A DNA stretch of 64,000 nucleotides from Edwardsiella piscicida. Its GTDB lineage: Bacteria > Pseudomonadota > Gammaproteobacteria > Enterobacterales > Enterobacteriaceae. Where the stretch lies: contig NZ_MPNU01000001.1 in the NCBI RefSeq assembly GCF_001896205.1, forward strand, positions 2,031,503 to 2,095,502, read 5' to 3'. The notes beneath the pieces were generated by a model. The model had not been told where the DNA came from and ran no database searches. It saw only the letters and a program-made list of their open reading frames with translations. Below are positions 40,273-50,968 of this stretch, piece by piece. How positions within the stretch are numbered: the first letter of the stretch is position 1; each line of letters starts with the position of its first letter. The position numbers and the translations under genes are program-made.

Positions 40273-40309
40273 AATAGGCGGCACCAGTATTACCCTGGCA
40301 CCGCCTATT
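40273..40309 (-). terminator. Terminator of cfa
   Basis: On the minus strand AATAGGCGGTGCCAG pairs with CTGGTGCCGCCTATT through 13 Watson-Crick pairs and two G-U wobbles, followed by TATTATGT. It lies 34 nt after the cfa stop. Confidence 0.8.
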
Positions 40310-40342
40310 TTCTGTTCAGCCGCCCTCGCACAGGCGCGGAGA

Positions 40343-41497
40343 TTAACGCGGTACGCGCATCCCCCCTTCAATCCCCTTCGGGCTTAACAGAACCTGCCAC
40401 AGCTGAATGTCGCGAGCGCGGAATGCCCCGGCGCAGGCCGTAAGGTAATAGCAGAACATACGGTAAAAACGCGCGCTGTAGTTATCGCTGATCTCCGGCC
40501 AGCACGTCTGGAAACGTTGGTGCCACGCCATCAGGGTGCGATCGTAGTCTGGCCCAAAGCTGTGCCAATCCTCCATGACGAACAGCCCCTCGCTGTGGTT
40601 GGCGATGTGCGCCACCGACGGCAGACAACCGTTAGGGAAGATATATTTATTGATCCAGGCATCCACGTTCAGGTCAGTCTGGTTAGAGCCGATGGTATGC
40701 AGTAGGAATAGGCCATCCGCCTTCAGATTACGCGCGGCCACCTCAAAGTAGGTGCGGTAGTTTTTCGGACCGACGTGTTCGAACATCCCCACCGATACAA
40801 TGCGATCGTAGCGGTTGTTCAGATCGCGATAGTCCTGCAGCAGAATATTGACATCCAGCCCCTGACAGCGCGCCTGCGCCATCTTCTGCTGTTCGGCGGA
40901 AATCGTCACCCCGTCAACGGAGACGCCGTAGTTTTCCGCCGCATACTGCGCCAGCCCGCCCCAGCCGCAGCCGATATCCAGCAGCTTCATGCCCGGCTGC
41001 AGCTGCAGCTTCTCGCAGATCAGCTTCAGCTTATCCTGCTGGGCCTGCTCCAGCGTCTGCGCCGTTTTCCAATAGGCACAGGAGTACTGCATATACGGGT
41101 CGAGCATCCGGCTAAACAGATCGTTCCCCAAATCGTAGTGCTCTTTCCCGACGATCCAGGCGCGTTTACGGCTCTGTAGATTAAAGATCCGCGCGGACGC
41201 GATGCGTACAATGTCAGCAGCGTGCTTCGGGAGTTGGGTATCCAGACCGGCGGTCAGAATGCGCTGGAAGAAAATATCCAGCCGCTCACACTCCCACCAG
41301 CCATCCATGTAGCTTTCGCCCAGTCCCAGGGATCCCTCTTGCAGTACACGGTGAAAAAACTGCGGGTTTTTTACCTGAATATCATAAGGCTGAGTGCCAT
41401 TGATGGTAATCCCCGCCCGGCTCAGCATCTCTTCCGCGATACGGTACCAGTTATCCTGTTTTAATCCGCTTTCTTCAATGCAGGTCGCACTACTCAT
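40343..41497 (-). CDS. cfa: Cyclopropane-fatty-acyl-phospholipid synthase
   Basis: A 384-residue SAM-dependent enzyme that adds a methylene bridge to double bonds of membrane phospholipid acyl chains in stationary phase or acid stress; E. coli Cfa has 382. The N-terminal lipid-binding part contains GLGESYMDGWWECERLD. The methyltransferase core holds LLDIGCGWGGLAQYAAENYG (SAM-binding motif I, near residue 170), and VSVGMFEHVGPKNY contains the conserved EHVG near 235. The C-terminal FRARDIQLWQVLLSPKG is family-typical. Promoter elements were not assigned in the 430-bp gap shared with purT. Confidence 0.96.
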   Translation of the reverse strand: MSSATCIEESGLKQDNWYRIAEEMLSRAGITINGTQPYDIQVKNPQFFHRVLQEGSLGLGESYMDGWWECERLDIFFQRILTAGLDTQLPKHAADIVRIASARIFNLQSRKRAWIVGKEHYDLGNDLFSRMLDPYMQYSCAYWKTAQTLEQAQQDKLKLICEKLQLQPGMKLLDIGCGWGGLAQYAAENYGVSVDGVTISAEQQKMAQARCQGLDVNILLQDYRDLNNRYDRIVSVGMFEHVGPKNYRTYFEVAARNLKADGLFLLHTIGSNQTDLNVDAWINKYIFPNGCLPSVAHIANHSEGLFVMEDWHSFGPDYDRTLMAWHQRFQTCWPEISDNYSARFYRMFCYYLTACAGAFRARDIQLWQVLLSPKGIEGGMRVPR

Positions 41498-41865
41498 TCC
41501 ACATACCTTCCCGCTGCACCCGATGCACTCCTGCGTTTGCGCAGCGCTGTTGAAGTCTTAAGCGACCGGCTCCCTTCCGGCCAAAACAATTAATCATACA
41601 ATATTATTTATAATACAAATCTTCAAGCTGCGGCGCCTTACGCGCCGAGAGGGGAAGGCCGCGCTAGAAGTGGTTATTCAGCGCCCCGTCTATCCCCCGT
41701 TTTTCCAGTATATCCCTGCCTCCGACGGCGAAAACGCTCTAGTGAGACATAGCGCACAATTGTGTAAAGCATCCCCGGCAGCCCATAGTCAACACAATGA
41801 AATACAAAAGGTTATTTAAAGCTTATCGTTTTGTTGCTCATTGTAATAAAATCTTTCTCGTTGCC

Positions 41866-41881
41866 ACGCAAACGGTTTCGT
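41866..41881. promoter_or_regulatory. PurR operator of purT
   Basis: ACGCAAACGGTTTCGT matches the PUR box ANGCAANCGNTTNCNT at every fixed position. It lies 46 bp before the purT start, so purine-bound PurR should repress purT as it does in E. coli. Confidence 0.9.
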
Positions 41882-41927
41882 ATATACTGCCGACGATGAT
41901 TTCCCCGAGTGAACAGGAACAGAATCC

Positions 41928-43106
41928 ATGCAGCCAATCGGAACCGCCCTTCGTCCCCATGCAACCCGCGTCATGCTGTTAGGCGCCGGTGAGCTCGGCA
42001 AAGAGGTCGCTATTGAGTGTCAGCGTCTCGGTCTGGAAGTGATTGCCGTGGATCGCTATGCCGATGCGCCGGCCATGCAGGTCGCCCACCGTAGCCACGT
42101 CATCGATATGCGCGACGGCGACAGCCTGCGGGCGCTTATCGAACGCGAGCGCCCTGACTATATCGTGCCGGAAATCGAGGCCATCGCAACGCAAACGCTG
42201 CTGCAGCTGGAGAGCGACGGCCAACGCGTCGTTCCCTGCGCCCGGGCAGTACAGCTCACGATGAACCGCGAAGGGATCCGCCGCCTGGCGGCCGAGACCC
42301 TGGCGCTGCCCACCTCCCCCTATCGCTTTGCCGATAGCATCGAGGCGTTTCGCCAGGCGGTGGCCGAGATCGGCTATCCCTGCTTCGTCAAGCCCGTCAT
42401 GAGTTCATCGGGTAAGGGACAGAGCATCGTGCGCGGCGACGACGACGTGGCGTCCGCCTGGCAATACGCCCGCCAGGGAGCCCGCGGTGACGCCGACAGC
42501 GTCATCGTAGAGGGTGAGGTCCGCTTCGATTTCGAGATAACCCTGTTGACCGTACAGGCCAGCGACGGGATCCACTTCTGCGCGCCGATCGGGCACCGCC
42601 AGCAGGAGGGCGACTACCGCGAGTCCTGGCAGCCGCAGGCGATGAGCCCTGCCGCGCTGGCGCGGGCGCAGGCGATCGCCGCCTCGGTCGTCCGGGCGCT
42701 GGGGGGATATGGTCTGTTTGGCGTAGAGCTGTTTGTCTGCGGCGACGAGGTGATCTTCAGCGAGGTCTCCCCCCGCCCCCACGATACCGGGCTGGTCACG
42801 CTGGTCTCGCAGGATCTCTCTGAGTTTGCGCTGCATGTCCGCGCGTTTCTCGGGCTGCCGATCGGCGTGATCCGCCAGTTTGGCCCCAGCGCATCCGCCG
42901 TACTGCTGCCGTCGCTGCACAGCGACGACGTTACCTTCGCCAATCTCTCGCAGGCGCTGCGCCCGGCAACCCAGCTGCGCCTGTTTGGCAAGCCGCACAT
43001 CGACGGCGTGCGGCGCCTCGGCGTCGCGCTGGCCTGGGGAGAGAGTACGGAAACGGCGCGCCAGCGCGCTAGGGACAGCGCGGCGTCGGTGGTTATCCGC
43101 CCCTAA
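41928..43106 (+). CDS. purT: Phosphoribosylglycinamide formyltransferase 2 (formate-dependent)
   Basis: A 392-residue ATP-grasp enzyme that forms formyl-GAR from GAR, formate and ATP in purine synthesis, the folate-independent alternative to PurN. Length equals E. coli Pur[23 protein letters not shown] near residue 13, [15 protein letters not shown] near 80, [12 protein letters not shown] near 155 and [14 protein letters not shown] near 280 are family hallmarks. It has its own PurR box. Divergent cfa lies about 430 bp away. Confidence 0.97.
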   Translation: MQPIGTALRPHATRVMLLGAGELGKEVAIECQRLGLEVIAVDRYADAPAMQVAHRSHVIDMRDGDSLRALIERERPDYIVPEIEAIATQTLLQLESDGQRVVPCARAVQLTMNREGIRRLAAETLALPTSPYRFADSIEAFRQAVAEIGYPCFVKPVMSSSGKGQSIVRGDDDVASAWQYARQGARGDADSVIVEGEVRFDFEITLLTVQASDGIHFCAPIGHRQQEGDYRESWQPQAMSPAALARAQAIAASVVRALGGYGLFGVELFVCGDEVIFSEVSPRPHDTGLVTLVSQDLSEFALHVRAFLGLPIGVIRQFGPSASAVLLPSLHSDDVTFANLSQALRPATQLRLFGKPHIDGVRRLGVALAWGESTETARQRARDSAASVVIRP

Positions 43107-43136
43107 ACGCCCCCGGGGCGCCGCTGGCGCCTCGCC

Positions 43137-43331
43137 CTACTGCGACGCCTCGTCGTCGTCCGTCTCGTCAAACGCCACGCGGATCTGCTCGCCGCGGTGG
43201 CTGGCGCGGATCTCTGCGGCGACCTGGGCGATCGCTTCTCCGCTGCTCATCCCCTGCGTCATCAGCGTCTGGATGCGCTCCGCCGCCGCCTGCTGCTGTT
43301 CATGGGTTAATGCCGGCATACCGCCAACCAT
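43137..43331 (-). CDS. yoaH: UPF0181 small protein YoaH
   Basis: A 64-residue protein with [18 protein letters not shown] and [17 protein letters not shown], matching the UPF0181 family. The C-terminal tail is acidic ([10 protein letters not shown]). Function is unknown. In E. coli yoaH is divergent from pabB, exactly as here. Confidence 0.88.
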   Translation of the reverse strand: MVGGMPALTHEQQQAAAERIQTLMTQGMSSGEAIAQVAAEIRASHRGEQIRVAFDETDDDEASQ

Positions 43332-43473
43332 ACAACGTCTCCTCTCGGTTAATTCCGCTGCAGTATATAGCCAACCCGCCGGACGGAACAGCGCCGTGGT
43401 GATTGCCGCGCAGGCGCCATCCGTAGATAATTGACCTAAATCATATACAGACCGATGAGACCCCCACGCCGCT

Positions 43474-44862
43474 ATGACCGCTATCCCCGAACTGACACAG
43501 CGTGACCTTCCCTACCAGCCCGATGCGGCGCTGCGCTACTTTGCCCCGCTGGCGCACCATCCCTGGGCCATGCTGCTCAGCTCCGCCGCCGCCGACCACG
43601 CCCACAACCGCTATGATATTGTCGTGGCCGACCCCTGCGCCACGCTGCAGACCCGCGGCGAGCGGACGCGGATCGCCACGCGGGACGGCGCCTGCCGGGA
43701 GGACGACGGCGATCCGCTGACCCTGCTGCGCGCGGAGATAGCGCGCTATCTTCCCCGCTGCTCGCCGCCGCCGGATCTGCCGTTTTGCGGCGGGGCGCTC
43801 GGGCTGTGGGGCTACGATCTCGGGCGACGATTCGAACGTCTGCCCAGCCTGGCCTGCGCCGATCTGCAGACCCCGGACATGGCGCAGGGGATCTACGACT
43901 GGGCGCTGATCGTCGATCATCATCGGCGCCGGGTGACGCTGCTCAGCTGGCGGGACGCCGGAGCGCGGCTGGCCTGGCTACTGGCGCAGACGCCCGCCCC
44001 CGTCGCCCCCTTCAGCCTGACGTCTGGCTGGCAGGCTAACCTGAGCCGAGAGGCCTATCGCCAAGCCTTCCAGCGGATACAGGCGCACTTACAGGCCGGC
44101 GACTGCTACCAAATCAACCTGACCCAGCGCTTCAGCGCCGACTACCGCGGCGATGAGTGGCAGGCCTTCCTGCGCCTGACGCAGGCCAACCGGGCGCCGT
44201 TTTCCGCCTTCCTGCGTCTGCCGCACAGCGCCGTGCTCAGCGTCTCGCCGGAGCGTTTCCTGCAGCTCACCCAGGGCGATATCGTTACCCGCCCGATCAA
44301 AGGTACTCTGCCCCGGTGTCCGGCGCCCCATGACGATGCCCAGCAGCGCCTACGCCTGGCCGCCTCGGCCAAAGATCGCGCGGAGAACCTGATGATTGTC
44401 GATCTGATGCGTAACGACGTTGGCCGGATCGCCGCGCCGGGCAGCGTCAGCGTGCCCGAACTGTTCGCGGTGGAAACCTTCCCCGCCGTTCACCATCTGG
44501 TCAGCACCGTCTGCGCCCGTCTGGCCGAGGGGCTGGACGCCTGCGATCTGCTGCGCGCCTGCTTCCCGGGCGGCTCGATTACCGGCGCGCCCAAGATCCG
44601 CGCCATGGAGATCATCGATGCGCTAGAGCCGCAGCGGCGTAACCTCTACTGCGGCGCCATCGGCTATATCAGCGCCTGCGGCAACATGGATACCAGCATC
44701 ACGATCCGTACCCTGCTGGCGGAGCATGGACGCCTGCACTGCTGGGCGGGCGGCGGTATCGTCGCCGACAGTGAGGCGGAGGCCGAGTACCAGGAGACGC
44801 TGGATAAAGTCAGTCGGATCCTGCCGCTGCTGGCGAACGGAGCGCCCCCGCGATGCGACTAA
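43474..44862 (+). CDS. pabB: Aminodeoxychorismate synthase component I
   Basis: A 462-residue enzyme that, with PabA, converts chorismate and glutamine-derived ammonia to 4-amino-4-deoxychorismate, the precursor of p-aminobenzoate and folate. The chorismate-binding domain covers about residues 190-455. RPIKGTLPR near residue 272 has the Lys that separates PabB from TrpE (which has PIAGT). [11 protein letters not shown] near 310, [11 protein letters not shown] near 335 and [17 protein letters not shown] near 368 complete the family set. nudL starts inside its last codons. Confidence 0.95.
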   Translation: MTAIPELTQRDLPYQPDAALRYFAPLAHHPWAMLLSSAAADHAHNRYDIVVADPCATLQTRGERTRIATRDGACREDDGDPLTLLRAEIARYLPRCSPPPDLPFCGGALGLWGYDLGRRFERLPSLACADLQTPDMAQGIYDWALIVDHHRRRVTLLSWRDAGARLAWLLAQTPAPVAPFSLTSGWQANLSREAYRQAFQRIQAHLQAGDCYQINLTQRFSADYRGDEWQAFLRLTQANRAPFSAFLRLPHSAVLSVSPERFLQLTQGDIVTRPIKGTLPRCPAPHDDAQQRLRLAASAKDRAENLMIVDLMRNDVGRIAAPGSVSVPELFAVETFPAVHHLVSTVCARLAEGLDACDLLRACFPGGSITGAPKIRAMEIIDALEPQRRNLYCGAIGYISACGNMDTSITIRTLLAEHGRLHCWAGGGIVADSEAEAEYQETLDKVSRILPLLANGAPPRCD

Positions 44863-45425
44863 GCCCGGCGCTGGCCCGCTTTGTGGCCCATTTTCAGCTG
44901 AATCGCCCGCTGCCGGAGCGCCCGCCGCGCCACACGCGCCAGGCGGCGGTGCTGATCCCCATCGTCAACCGCCCACAGCCGACCCTGCTGCTGACCCGAC
45001 GCGCGGCCGACCTGCGCAAGCACCCCGGCCAGGTCGCCTTTCCCGGCGGAGCGCACGATCAGCAGGATGCCTCTCTGTATGCCACCGCCCTGCGCGAAGC
45101 GCAGGAGGAGATCGGGCTGGATCCCACCCGGGTCAAGATCCTCGGCCATCTGCCGCCGCAGGACAGCAGCAGCGGCTTCTGCGTTACGCCGGTGGTCGCC
45201 ATCCTTTCCACGCCGCTGCGCCTGCACCCCAACCGCGACGAGGTCGCGCAGATCTTTGAGCTGCCCCTGACGCAGGCGCTGGAGCCGGGCCGCTATCATC
45301 CGCTGGATGTGACCCGCGCCGGCGCGGCGCACCGCCTTTACCTGTCCCGCTACCGGGAGTTTCTGATCTGGGGACTGACGGCGGCGATGATCCGCCGCCT
45401 GGCCCTGCAGACCCGCGCGCCCTGA
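44853..45425 (+). CDS. nudL: Nudix hydrolase NudL, coenzyme A pyrophosphatase family
   Basis: A 190-residue Nudix hydrolase; E. coli NudL has 192. LLTRRAADLRKHPGQVAFPGG is the coenzyme A pyrophosphatase (UPF0035) motif, and the Nudix box follows as GGAHD...ALREAQEEIGL near residue 68-85 with its metal-binding glutamates. Family members cleave CoA-type pyrophosphates. It overlaps pabB by 10 nt and lies in the E. coli order pabB-nudL-sdaA. Confidence 0.93.
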   Translation: MRLSPALARFVAHFQLNRPLPERPPRHTRQAAVLIPIVNRPQPTLLLTRRAADLRKHPGQVAFPGGAHDQQDASLYATALREAQEEIGLDPTRVKILGHLPPQDSSSGFCVTPVVAILSTPLRLHPNRDEVAQIFELPLTQALEPGRYHPLDVTRAGAAHRLYLSRYREFLIWGLTAAMIRRLALQTRAP

Positions 45426-45902
45426 GTCGGCGCCGATCCCCTACCTCAGTTTATCCGAGCCGCGCGGCGCCACGGCGCGGCGGCCGCGCGCGTTTTTGCT
45501 AGCCACCCGACAAAAACGGACCGTCGCCGTCCCCCAGCGAGCAACAATGTGAATATGTCTTGATTTTCACTCTTCACAGGGTCATATGATAGAAAAGTGG
45601 AAATTGGCAGCATATTCCCATGGTTATTTTGCGCAGTTCGCCGTACCGCCGATCGCCGCGTTCCCGCGCGAGAGAGCACGCCAGTGGCACAATTACGCGT
45701 GCGCCGACGCCGCAGTTCGGTTATTGTTGGCGCCCCATTAAAGGGGCCTGTGCAGCATTAAATTATTTAATGCGAATCGGCGATAACAACTCCACCCGCC
45801 GCCGCCGTGACGGCGACCCCGGGTGACACGTGACCCGCGATTGCGCCGGTCGACGACTTTACACCAGCAGCACAAGACATAGCCTCTTTAAGGAGCTTTA
45901 GC
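45426..45902 (+). other. Intergenic region upstream of sdaA
   Basis: About 480 bp with no supportable gene. AT-rich DNA at 45530-45610 is a plausible promoter area. AAGGAG lies 9 nt before the sdaA GTG. No Lrp, CRP or FNR site could be called with confidence. Confidence 0.45.
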
Positions 45903-47270
45903 GTGATTAGCGTTTTCGACATGTTCAAGATCGGCATTGGCCCCTCCAGCTCCCATACGGTCGGCCCGATGAAAGCCGGGAAACAGTTTGTCGATGATCT
46001 GGCGGCGCAGGGTCTGTTGCCGTCGGTCACGCGCGTTGCCGTTGACGTTTACGGCTCGCTCTCACTGACCGGTAAAGGCCATCACACCGATATCGCCATC
46101 ATTATGGGGCTGGCGGGAAACCTGCCGGACAGCGTCGACATCGACGCCATTCCTGAGTTTATCCGTACCGTGGAGAGCAGCGAACGGCTGCCCCTGGGCC
46201 GCGAAGGCCACCCGGTAATCTTCCCTCGCGACGGCGGTATGGTCTTCCGCAGCGATAACCTGCCGCTGCATGAAAACGGGATGACCATCCGCGCCTACGG
46301 CGCCGGCGACGCCCCGCTGTACAGCAAAACCTACTACTCCATCGGCGGCGGCTTTATCGTTGATGAGGAGCACTTTGGCCAGGACAGCGGCGACGACGTC
46401 AAGGTTCCCTATCCGTTCCACTCCGCGCAGGCGCTGCTGGACTATTGTGAAGAGACCGGGCTCTCCATCAGCGGGCTGGTAATGAAAAATGAGCTGGCGC
46501 TGCACGGCAAAGAGGAGATTTACGCCTACTTCACCGCCATCTGGGACACCATGCAGGCCTGCATTGAGCGCGGACTGAACACCGAAGGCATTCTGCCGGG
46601 GCCGCTGCGGGTGCCGCGCCGCGCCGCCGCGCTGCGTCGGATGCTGGTCACCAGCGACAAATACTCACGCGATCCGATGAACGTGATCGACTGGGTCAAC
46701 ATGTTTGCCCTGGCGGTCAATGAAGAAAACGCCGCCGGCGGACGCGTCGTCACCGCGCCGACCAACGGCGCCTGCGGCATCGTACCGGCCGTGCTGGCCT
46801 ACTACGACCACTTTATCGAACCCGTGACCCCGGATGTCTTCGTGCGCTACTTCTTGGCCAGCGGCGCTATCGGCGCCCTGTATAAGATGAACGCCTCGAT
46901 CTCCGGCGCCGAAGTCGGCTGTCAGGGCGAGGTGGGCGTCGCCTGCTCCATGGCCGCCGCCGGGCTGGCGGAGCTGCTGGGCGGCAGCCCGGTGCAGGTG
47001 TGCATCGCCGCAGAGATCGGCATGGAGCACAACCTGGGGCTGACCTGCGATCCGGTCGCCGGTCAGGTACAGGTACCGTGCATCGAGCGTAACGCCATCG
47101 CCTCGGTGAAAGCGATCAACGCGGCCCGCATGGCGCTGCAGCGCACCTCCGCGCCGCGCGTCTCCCTGGACAAGGTGATTGAGACCATGTACGAGACCGG
47201 CAAAGACATCAACGCCAAGTACCGAGAAACCTCGCGCGGCGGCCTGGCTATCAAGGTTCAGTGCGGCTGA
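45903..47270 (+). CDS. sdaA: L-serine dehydratase 1
   Basis: A 455-residue [4Fe-4S] enzyme that deaminates L-serine to pyruvate and ammonia; E. coli SdaA has 454. [20 protein letters not shown] at the N-terminus, [15 protein letters not shown] near residue 145, [17 protein letters not shown] near 281, [18 protein letters not shown] near 337 with iron-ligating cysteines, and [17 protein letters not shown] near 378 are conserved. It starts with GTG after a good ribosome site. A strong hairpin lies 20 nt after its stop. Confidence 0.96.
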   Translation: MISVFDMFKIGIGPSSSHTVGPMKAGKQFVDDLAAQGLLPSVTRVAVDVYGSLSLTGKGHHTDIAIIMGLAGNLPDSVDIDAIPEFIRTVESSERLPLGREGHPVIFPRDGGMVFRSDNLPLHENGMTIRAYGAGDAPLYSKTYYSIGGGFIVDEEHFGQDSGDDVKVPYPFHSAQALLDYCEETGLSISGLVMKNELALHGKEEIYAYFTAIWDTMQACIERGLNTEGILPGPLRVPRRAAALRRMLVTSDKYSRDPMNVIDWVNMFALAVNEENAAGGRVVTAPTNGACGIVPAVLAYYDHFIEPVTPDVFVRYFLASGAIGALYKMNASISGAEVGCQGEVGVACSMAAAGLAELLGGSPVQVCIAAEIGMEHNLGLTCDPVAGQVQVPCIERNAIASVKAINAARMALQRTSAPRVSLDKVIETMYETGKDINAKYRETSRGGLAIKVQCG

Positions 47271-47290
47271 GGCACAGCCGCTGCGATAGC

Positions 47291-47316
47291 ACAGCGGGGG
47301 CATTCGCCCCCGCTGT
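47291..47316. terminator. Hairpin between convergent sdaA and phsC
   Basis: ACAGCGGGGGC-ATTC-GCCCCCGCTGT is a perfect 11-bp stem with a 4-nt loop in the 70-bp gap between two convergent genes. The T-tract is weak on both sides, but the position and stability fit a shared terminator. Confidence 0.7.
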
Positions 47317-47340
47317 CTTACCCACTCCCCCGCCATGGTG

Positions 47341-48108
47341 CTACGGGCGCGCGTCCGGTGCGCTCTCGTGCGCGCGGTGGCGATGATAGCCATCCAGCAT
47401 GCTACGGAAGATCTGCCCCGGCGTATCCCCCAACGTACACAGATAGAGATGGGCGCACAGGAACATCAGTGCGACCACCGCCAGCACCATATGCAGCGTC
47501 AGCATCAGCGGCGCCTGTCCGGCGCTAAACTGCGGATAAAGGCACAGCAGACCGCTGACCATCAGCAGCGGCACCAGCGCATACATAATCGCCAGATAGG
47601 CCAGCTGCTGCAGCGGGTTAAATTTGCCCCGCGCATCCGCGACGAAGGGGTGCGCCTCGCCCTTCATTATGCCGAACAGATAGAAGCGCGCCTGGCGCAG
47701 GCAGCGCGAGATCAGCCCCCGCCAGCGGACGCGGTAATGGCGTCCATTGCCGCTCAGCAGGTTGATCAGTACAAAGCCGACCCAGGCGACGATCAGCACA
47801 TAGCCGCACAGCGTATGCAGAGCGACCCACTGCGCCACCGGCCCCAGCGAAAAGTGGCCGCACAGCCCGCTCAGCAGCAGCAGAACAAACAGCAGCGCGT
47901 TGCTCCAGTGCCAGCAGCGCACCGCCGCCGAGTAGAGATACAGCCTCACCGGTACCCCCGGGGCATGCTTCGGCGCCAGGGCGTAGCGCAGCGCCCCATG
48001 CAGCGCCAGCCCGACCAGCAGCGCGACGACCAGCGCCGCCGCCAGCGCCAGCCACTGTGGCCAGTAGTCCGGCGTGTAGTGTAACTCCGCACCCCAAATG
48101 CTATTCAT
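47341..48108 (-). CDS. phsC: Thiosulfate reductase cytochrome b subunit PhsC
   Basis: A 255-residue inner-membrane cytochrome b with about five membrane spans, which oxidises menaquinol and anchors the reductase. [37 protein letters not shown] with a haem-ligand His near residue 67, [19 protein letters not shown] and [20 protein letters not shown] near the C-terminus follow Salmonella PhsC. It overlaps phsB by 4 nt (ATGA) and ends the phsABC operon. Confidence 0.93.
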   Translation of the reverse strand: MNSIWGAELHYTPDYWPQWLALAAALVVALLVGLALHGALRYALAPKHAPGVPVRLYLYSAAVRCWHWSNALLFVLLLLSGLCGHFSLGPVAQWVALHTLCGYVLIVAWVGFVLINLLSGNGRHYRVRWRGLISRCLRQARFYLFGIMKGEAHPFVADARGKFNPLQQLAYLAIMYALVPLLMVSGLLCLYPQFSAGQAPLMLTLHMVLAVVALMFLCAHLYLCTLGDTPGQIFRSMLDGYHRHRAHESAPDARP

Positions 48109-48677
48109 GCTTGCTCCTCCCGGTGGATCTCTTTACGACGATACAGGCTGACATCTCCGCTGCGCGCATCCCGCTGGCGATAGACCTCCTCTTGGCCAAT
48201 CCAGCTCTGCACCTCCGCCGACTCCAGACGACCAAAGTGCAGCGCATCGGTCGGGCAGACCGAGACACAGGCGGGCGCCAGCCCCTCCGACAGGCGACTA
48301 TCGCTGCAGAAGTTGCACTTATCCGCGACGCCGCTGCGCGGATCCAGATAGCGCACGTGGAAAGGACAGGCGGCGACGCAGTAGTCGCAGCCGATGCAGC
48401 GGGACTTATCGACCTGCACGATCCCGTTATCATCCCGGAAAGAGGCGCCGGTAGGACACACGCTGACGCAGGGTGCATCGGCGCAGTGCTGGCACGAGAC
48501 CCGAACAAAGCGGAAGCGGCCATCCGTCTCCTGCTCCGGCAGATGGATCTGCACCTGCAGCCGACTGTATGCCGCAGGCACATCGTTCAGCACCCGGCAG
48601 GCGACGGTACAGGCCTGGCAGCCGATGCAGCGTTTTTCGTCATGCAGCATGACATAGTGGTTATCGTTCTGATTCAT
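48105..48677 (-). CDS. phsB: Thiosulfate reductase electron-transfer subunit PhsB
   Basis: A 190-residue periplasmic iron-sulfur protein with four cysteine clusters expected to hold four [4Fe-4S] centres: [11 protein letters not shown] near residue 17, [14 protein letters not shown] near 61, [12 protein letters not shown] near 93, and [20 protein letters not shown] near 120. It passes electrons from PhsC to PhsA. It lies 11 nt after phsA and overlaps phsC by 4 nt. Confidence 0.93.
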   Translation of the reverse strand: MNQNDNHYVMLHDEKRCIGCQACTVACRVLNDVPAAYSRLQVQIHLPEQETDGRFRFVRVSCQHCADAPCVSVCPTGASFRDDNGIVQVDKSRCIGCDYCVAACPFHVRYLDPRSGVADKCNFCSDSRLSEGLAPACVSVCPTDALHFGRLESAEVQSWIGQEEVYRQRDARSGDVSLYRRKEIHREEQA

Positions 48678-48688
48678 CGACGGCTCCT

Positions 48689-50968
48689 TCAGGCGCGGCT
48701 CAGGGTAACGCCAGCGGTGTGTACCACGGTGCCGGACACCGGGCTGGTTTCATGGGGCAGCAGATTGCCGCAGTGGATCCCGTGGCGGGTGGCCTCCGTA
48801 CGGGCACCGGCCTTCGCGCCAAAGCCCATATAGACAAACAGGGTATCGGGGCGGATCGCCGGGGTCACCAGCGCCCGGCCCTTTTCCCGGCCGATCGCGT
48901 TTTCCAGCCACACCATATCGCCGCTGCGAATACCGCGCGCCTGCGCCGTTTGGGGATGTACCCACACCGCGTTATCCCACATCAGCTCGCTCAATAGCGG
49001 CACATACTGCGTCGCACCGTTGGTGTGCACCGCTACCTTGCCCTGAATAAAATAGAGCTGATCCGGCTGCTTAAGGGCCAGATTCCGAAAGCGCGGGGCG
49101 CCATAGCCCGGCAGTAGCGCCTCCAGCGTCGCCGAATAGAGCTCGATACGTCCACTGGGCGACTTAAAGCGCAGAGCCCCGCCCAGCGTGCCGTCGCTAT
49201 CGCACTGCGCCGCCGCCTGAGGATAGCGCTCGATAAACCGCGCAACCGAGGCCGGCTCGCGCAGCAGCAGCGGCACCCCCCAGCTGAGATATCCCTTTTC
49301 GCGCAGCGCACCGTACAGCGCCCGATCGCCCCCCAGCTGAAACAGCTGGCGCGTCGCCATCGTCTCCCAGGGGTAGTACTGGCCCAACCCCAGCGCCTCC
49401 CCCAGCTCCTTCCAGATCTGCCAGCTGGGCCGCGCGTCGCCGATGGTCTCCACCACCTGCTGACGCAGCGCATAGGCCGGGTTGAGGCCGGACACATCGC
49501 TGACCTCCTCATCGCGCTCCAGATAGGTACACTCCGGCAGCAGATAGTCGGCATAGGCGGCGCTTTCGCTCAGATACACATCGCAGCTCACCACCAGATC
49601 CAAGCTCTCGACGGTCTTCACCAGATCGGGGCGACAGGTGACGGTCTGAAACGGATTATGGCGCGACATAATCCACCCCTTCAGCGGATAAGGCGTCTGC
49701 TTCAGTGCGGCATCGATAATGCTTTGCACCACGCCGCCGCTGGCGGTGATATAGGTAAACTGCGGCGCCGTCGCGTCAATACGCGGCGCCTGGATGGATG
49801 GCATCCCCTTCACTCCGGGTTTGGCCAGCGTCGGCGCCACCGTCTCGCCGGCTAGCTTGTTATACACGGAGGCCCCCTTCTTCTGATACAGGCCGCCCTG
49901 ACGCTCCACGTTACCCAGCAGGGCATTCAGGGTGAAGATCATCCGCCGCATGTCGATCTCTTCCTGCGAATAGGTCGCGCGGTGGCCCGGGTTGACCATC
50001 GCGTGGGGCGCGCAGGCGGCCAGCTCACGGGTCACCCGTACGATGACCTGCGCCGGGATATCCGAATGCTGCTGCGCCCAGGCCGGCGTGGTCTCACTGA
50101 CCGCCGCCGCCAGCCGATCGAATCCCAGGGTATAGCGATCGACAAAGGCCGCATCGTACAGACGCTCGGCGATCATCACGTGACACATGGCCATCAGCAC
50201 CGGCAGATCGCCGCCGGGGCGGATCGCATGCCATTCATCGGCCTTGCTGGAGAAGACCGACAGCCGCGGATCGAAGCTGACCACCTTGGCGCCCCGCTCC
50301 TGCGCCATCATCATTTCATGCGTATCGGCGACCTCGATTCCCTCATACAGATTGTGACCGAAGGCCACCATATAGCGGGTGTTGACGATGTCCATCGCCA
50401 GATCGCCGCCCATCATCACCTTGGCGGCGATAGACTTACCCGCCGGACAGGTCGAGGCGTGGGTAAAGGTATTCGGGGAGCCATAGGCGGAGGCCAAATG
50501 GAACAGGTGCCCCGAGAGGGAGCCGGACTTGGAGGAGAACGCCAGGCTCTGCGCGCCGTGCTGCGCCTTGATGGCATTCATTTTTTCAGCGATCTCACGG
50601 TAGGCCTGCTGCCAACTGATCGTCTGCCACTCCCCGGCGCCGCGCGGGCCGCTGCGCTTCATCGGCCTGACGATACGCTGCGGATCGTTGACCAGACTCA
50701 CCCCGCTGCCGCCGCGGGCGCAGATCCGCGTGCCCTGATGCGCCGCCTGCGGATTTCCTTGGATAAACACCGTTTTATTGTTCACCACCTGCGCCTGTAT
50801 CGGGCAGCGGAAAGAGCACATCTCGCACAGACTGGGCGTCAGCCTAGCCTTACCTTTTATTTCATCGGGTCGATTCAACGCCAGCGCCCCGGGCGGAAAA
50901 CTGCTTAGGGCACATCCACTACAGCCAATTCCAATGCCTTTAAGAAAAGAACGACGACTGATGCTCAT
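48689..50968 (-). CDS. phsA: Thiosulfate reductase molybdopterin subunit PhsA
   Basis: A 759-residue molybdoenzyme; Salmonella PhsA has 758. The twin-arginine signal [15 protein letters not shown] directs export. [14 protein letters not shown] near residue 48, with a later Cys in RICARGG, binds one [4Fe-4S] cluster, and [11 protein letters not shown] near 172 has the candidate Mo-ligand Cys. The C-terminal dinucleotide-binding domain covers about residues 640-759. The complex reduces thiosulfate to sulfide and sulfite in anaerobic growth, giving H2S. Polysulfide reductases are close relatives; synteny and length favour PhsA. Confidence 0.92.
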   Translation of the reverse strand: MSISRRSFLKGIGIGCSGCALSSFPPGALALNRPDEIKGKARLTPSLCEMCSFRCPIQAQVVNNKTVFIQGNPQAAHQGTRICARGGSGVSLVNDPQRIVRPMKRSGPRGAGEWQTISWQQAYREIAEKMNAIKAQHGAQSLAFSSKSGSLSGHLFHLASAYGSPNTFTHASTCPAGKSIAAKVMMGGDLAMDIVNTRYMVAFGHNLYEGIEVADTHEMMMAQERGAKVVSFDPRLSVFSSKADEWHAIRPGGDLPVLMAMCHVMIAERLYDAAFVDRYTLGFDRLAAAVSETTPAWAQQHSDIPAQVIVRVTRELAACAPHAMVNPGHRATYSQEEIDMRRMIFTLNALLGNVERQGGLYQKKGASVYNKLAGETVAPTLAKPGVKGMPSIQAPRIDATAPQFTYITASGGVVQSIIDAALKQTPYPLKGWIMSRHNPFQTVTCRPDLVKTVESLDLVVSCDVYLSESAAYADYLLPECTYLERDEEVSDVSGLNPAYALRQQVVETIGDARPSWQIWKELGEALGLGQYYPWETMATRQLFQLGGDRALYGALREKGYLSWGVPLLLREPASVARFIERYPQAAAQCDSDGTLGGALRFKSPSGRIELYSATLEALLPGYGAPRFRNLALKQPDQLYFIQGKVAVHTNGATQYVPLLSELMWDNAVWVHPQTAQARGIRSGDMVWLENAIGREKGRALVTPAIRPDTLFVYMGFGAKAGARTEATRHGIHCGNLLPHETSPVSGTVVHTAGVTLSRA

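Noticed and set aside
49982-50908. Plus-strand frame (308 codons) opposite phsA
   Set aside because: phsA has Tat, iron-sulfur and Mo motifs; the opposite frame is an Arg/His-rich shadow.
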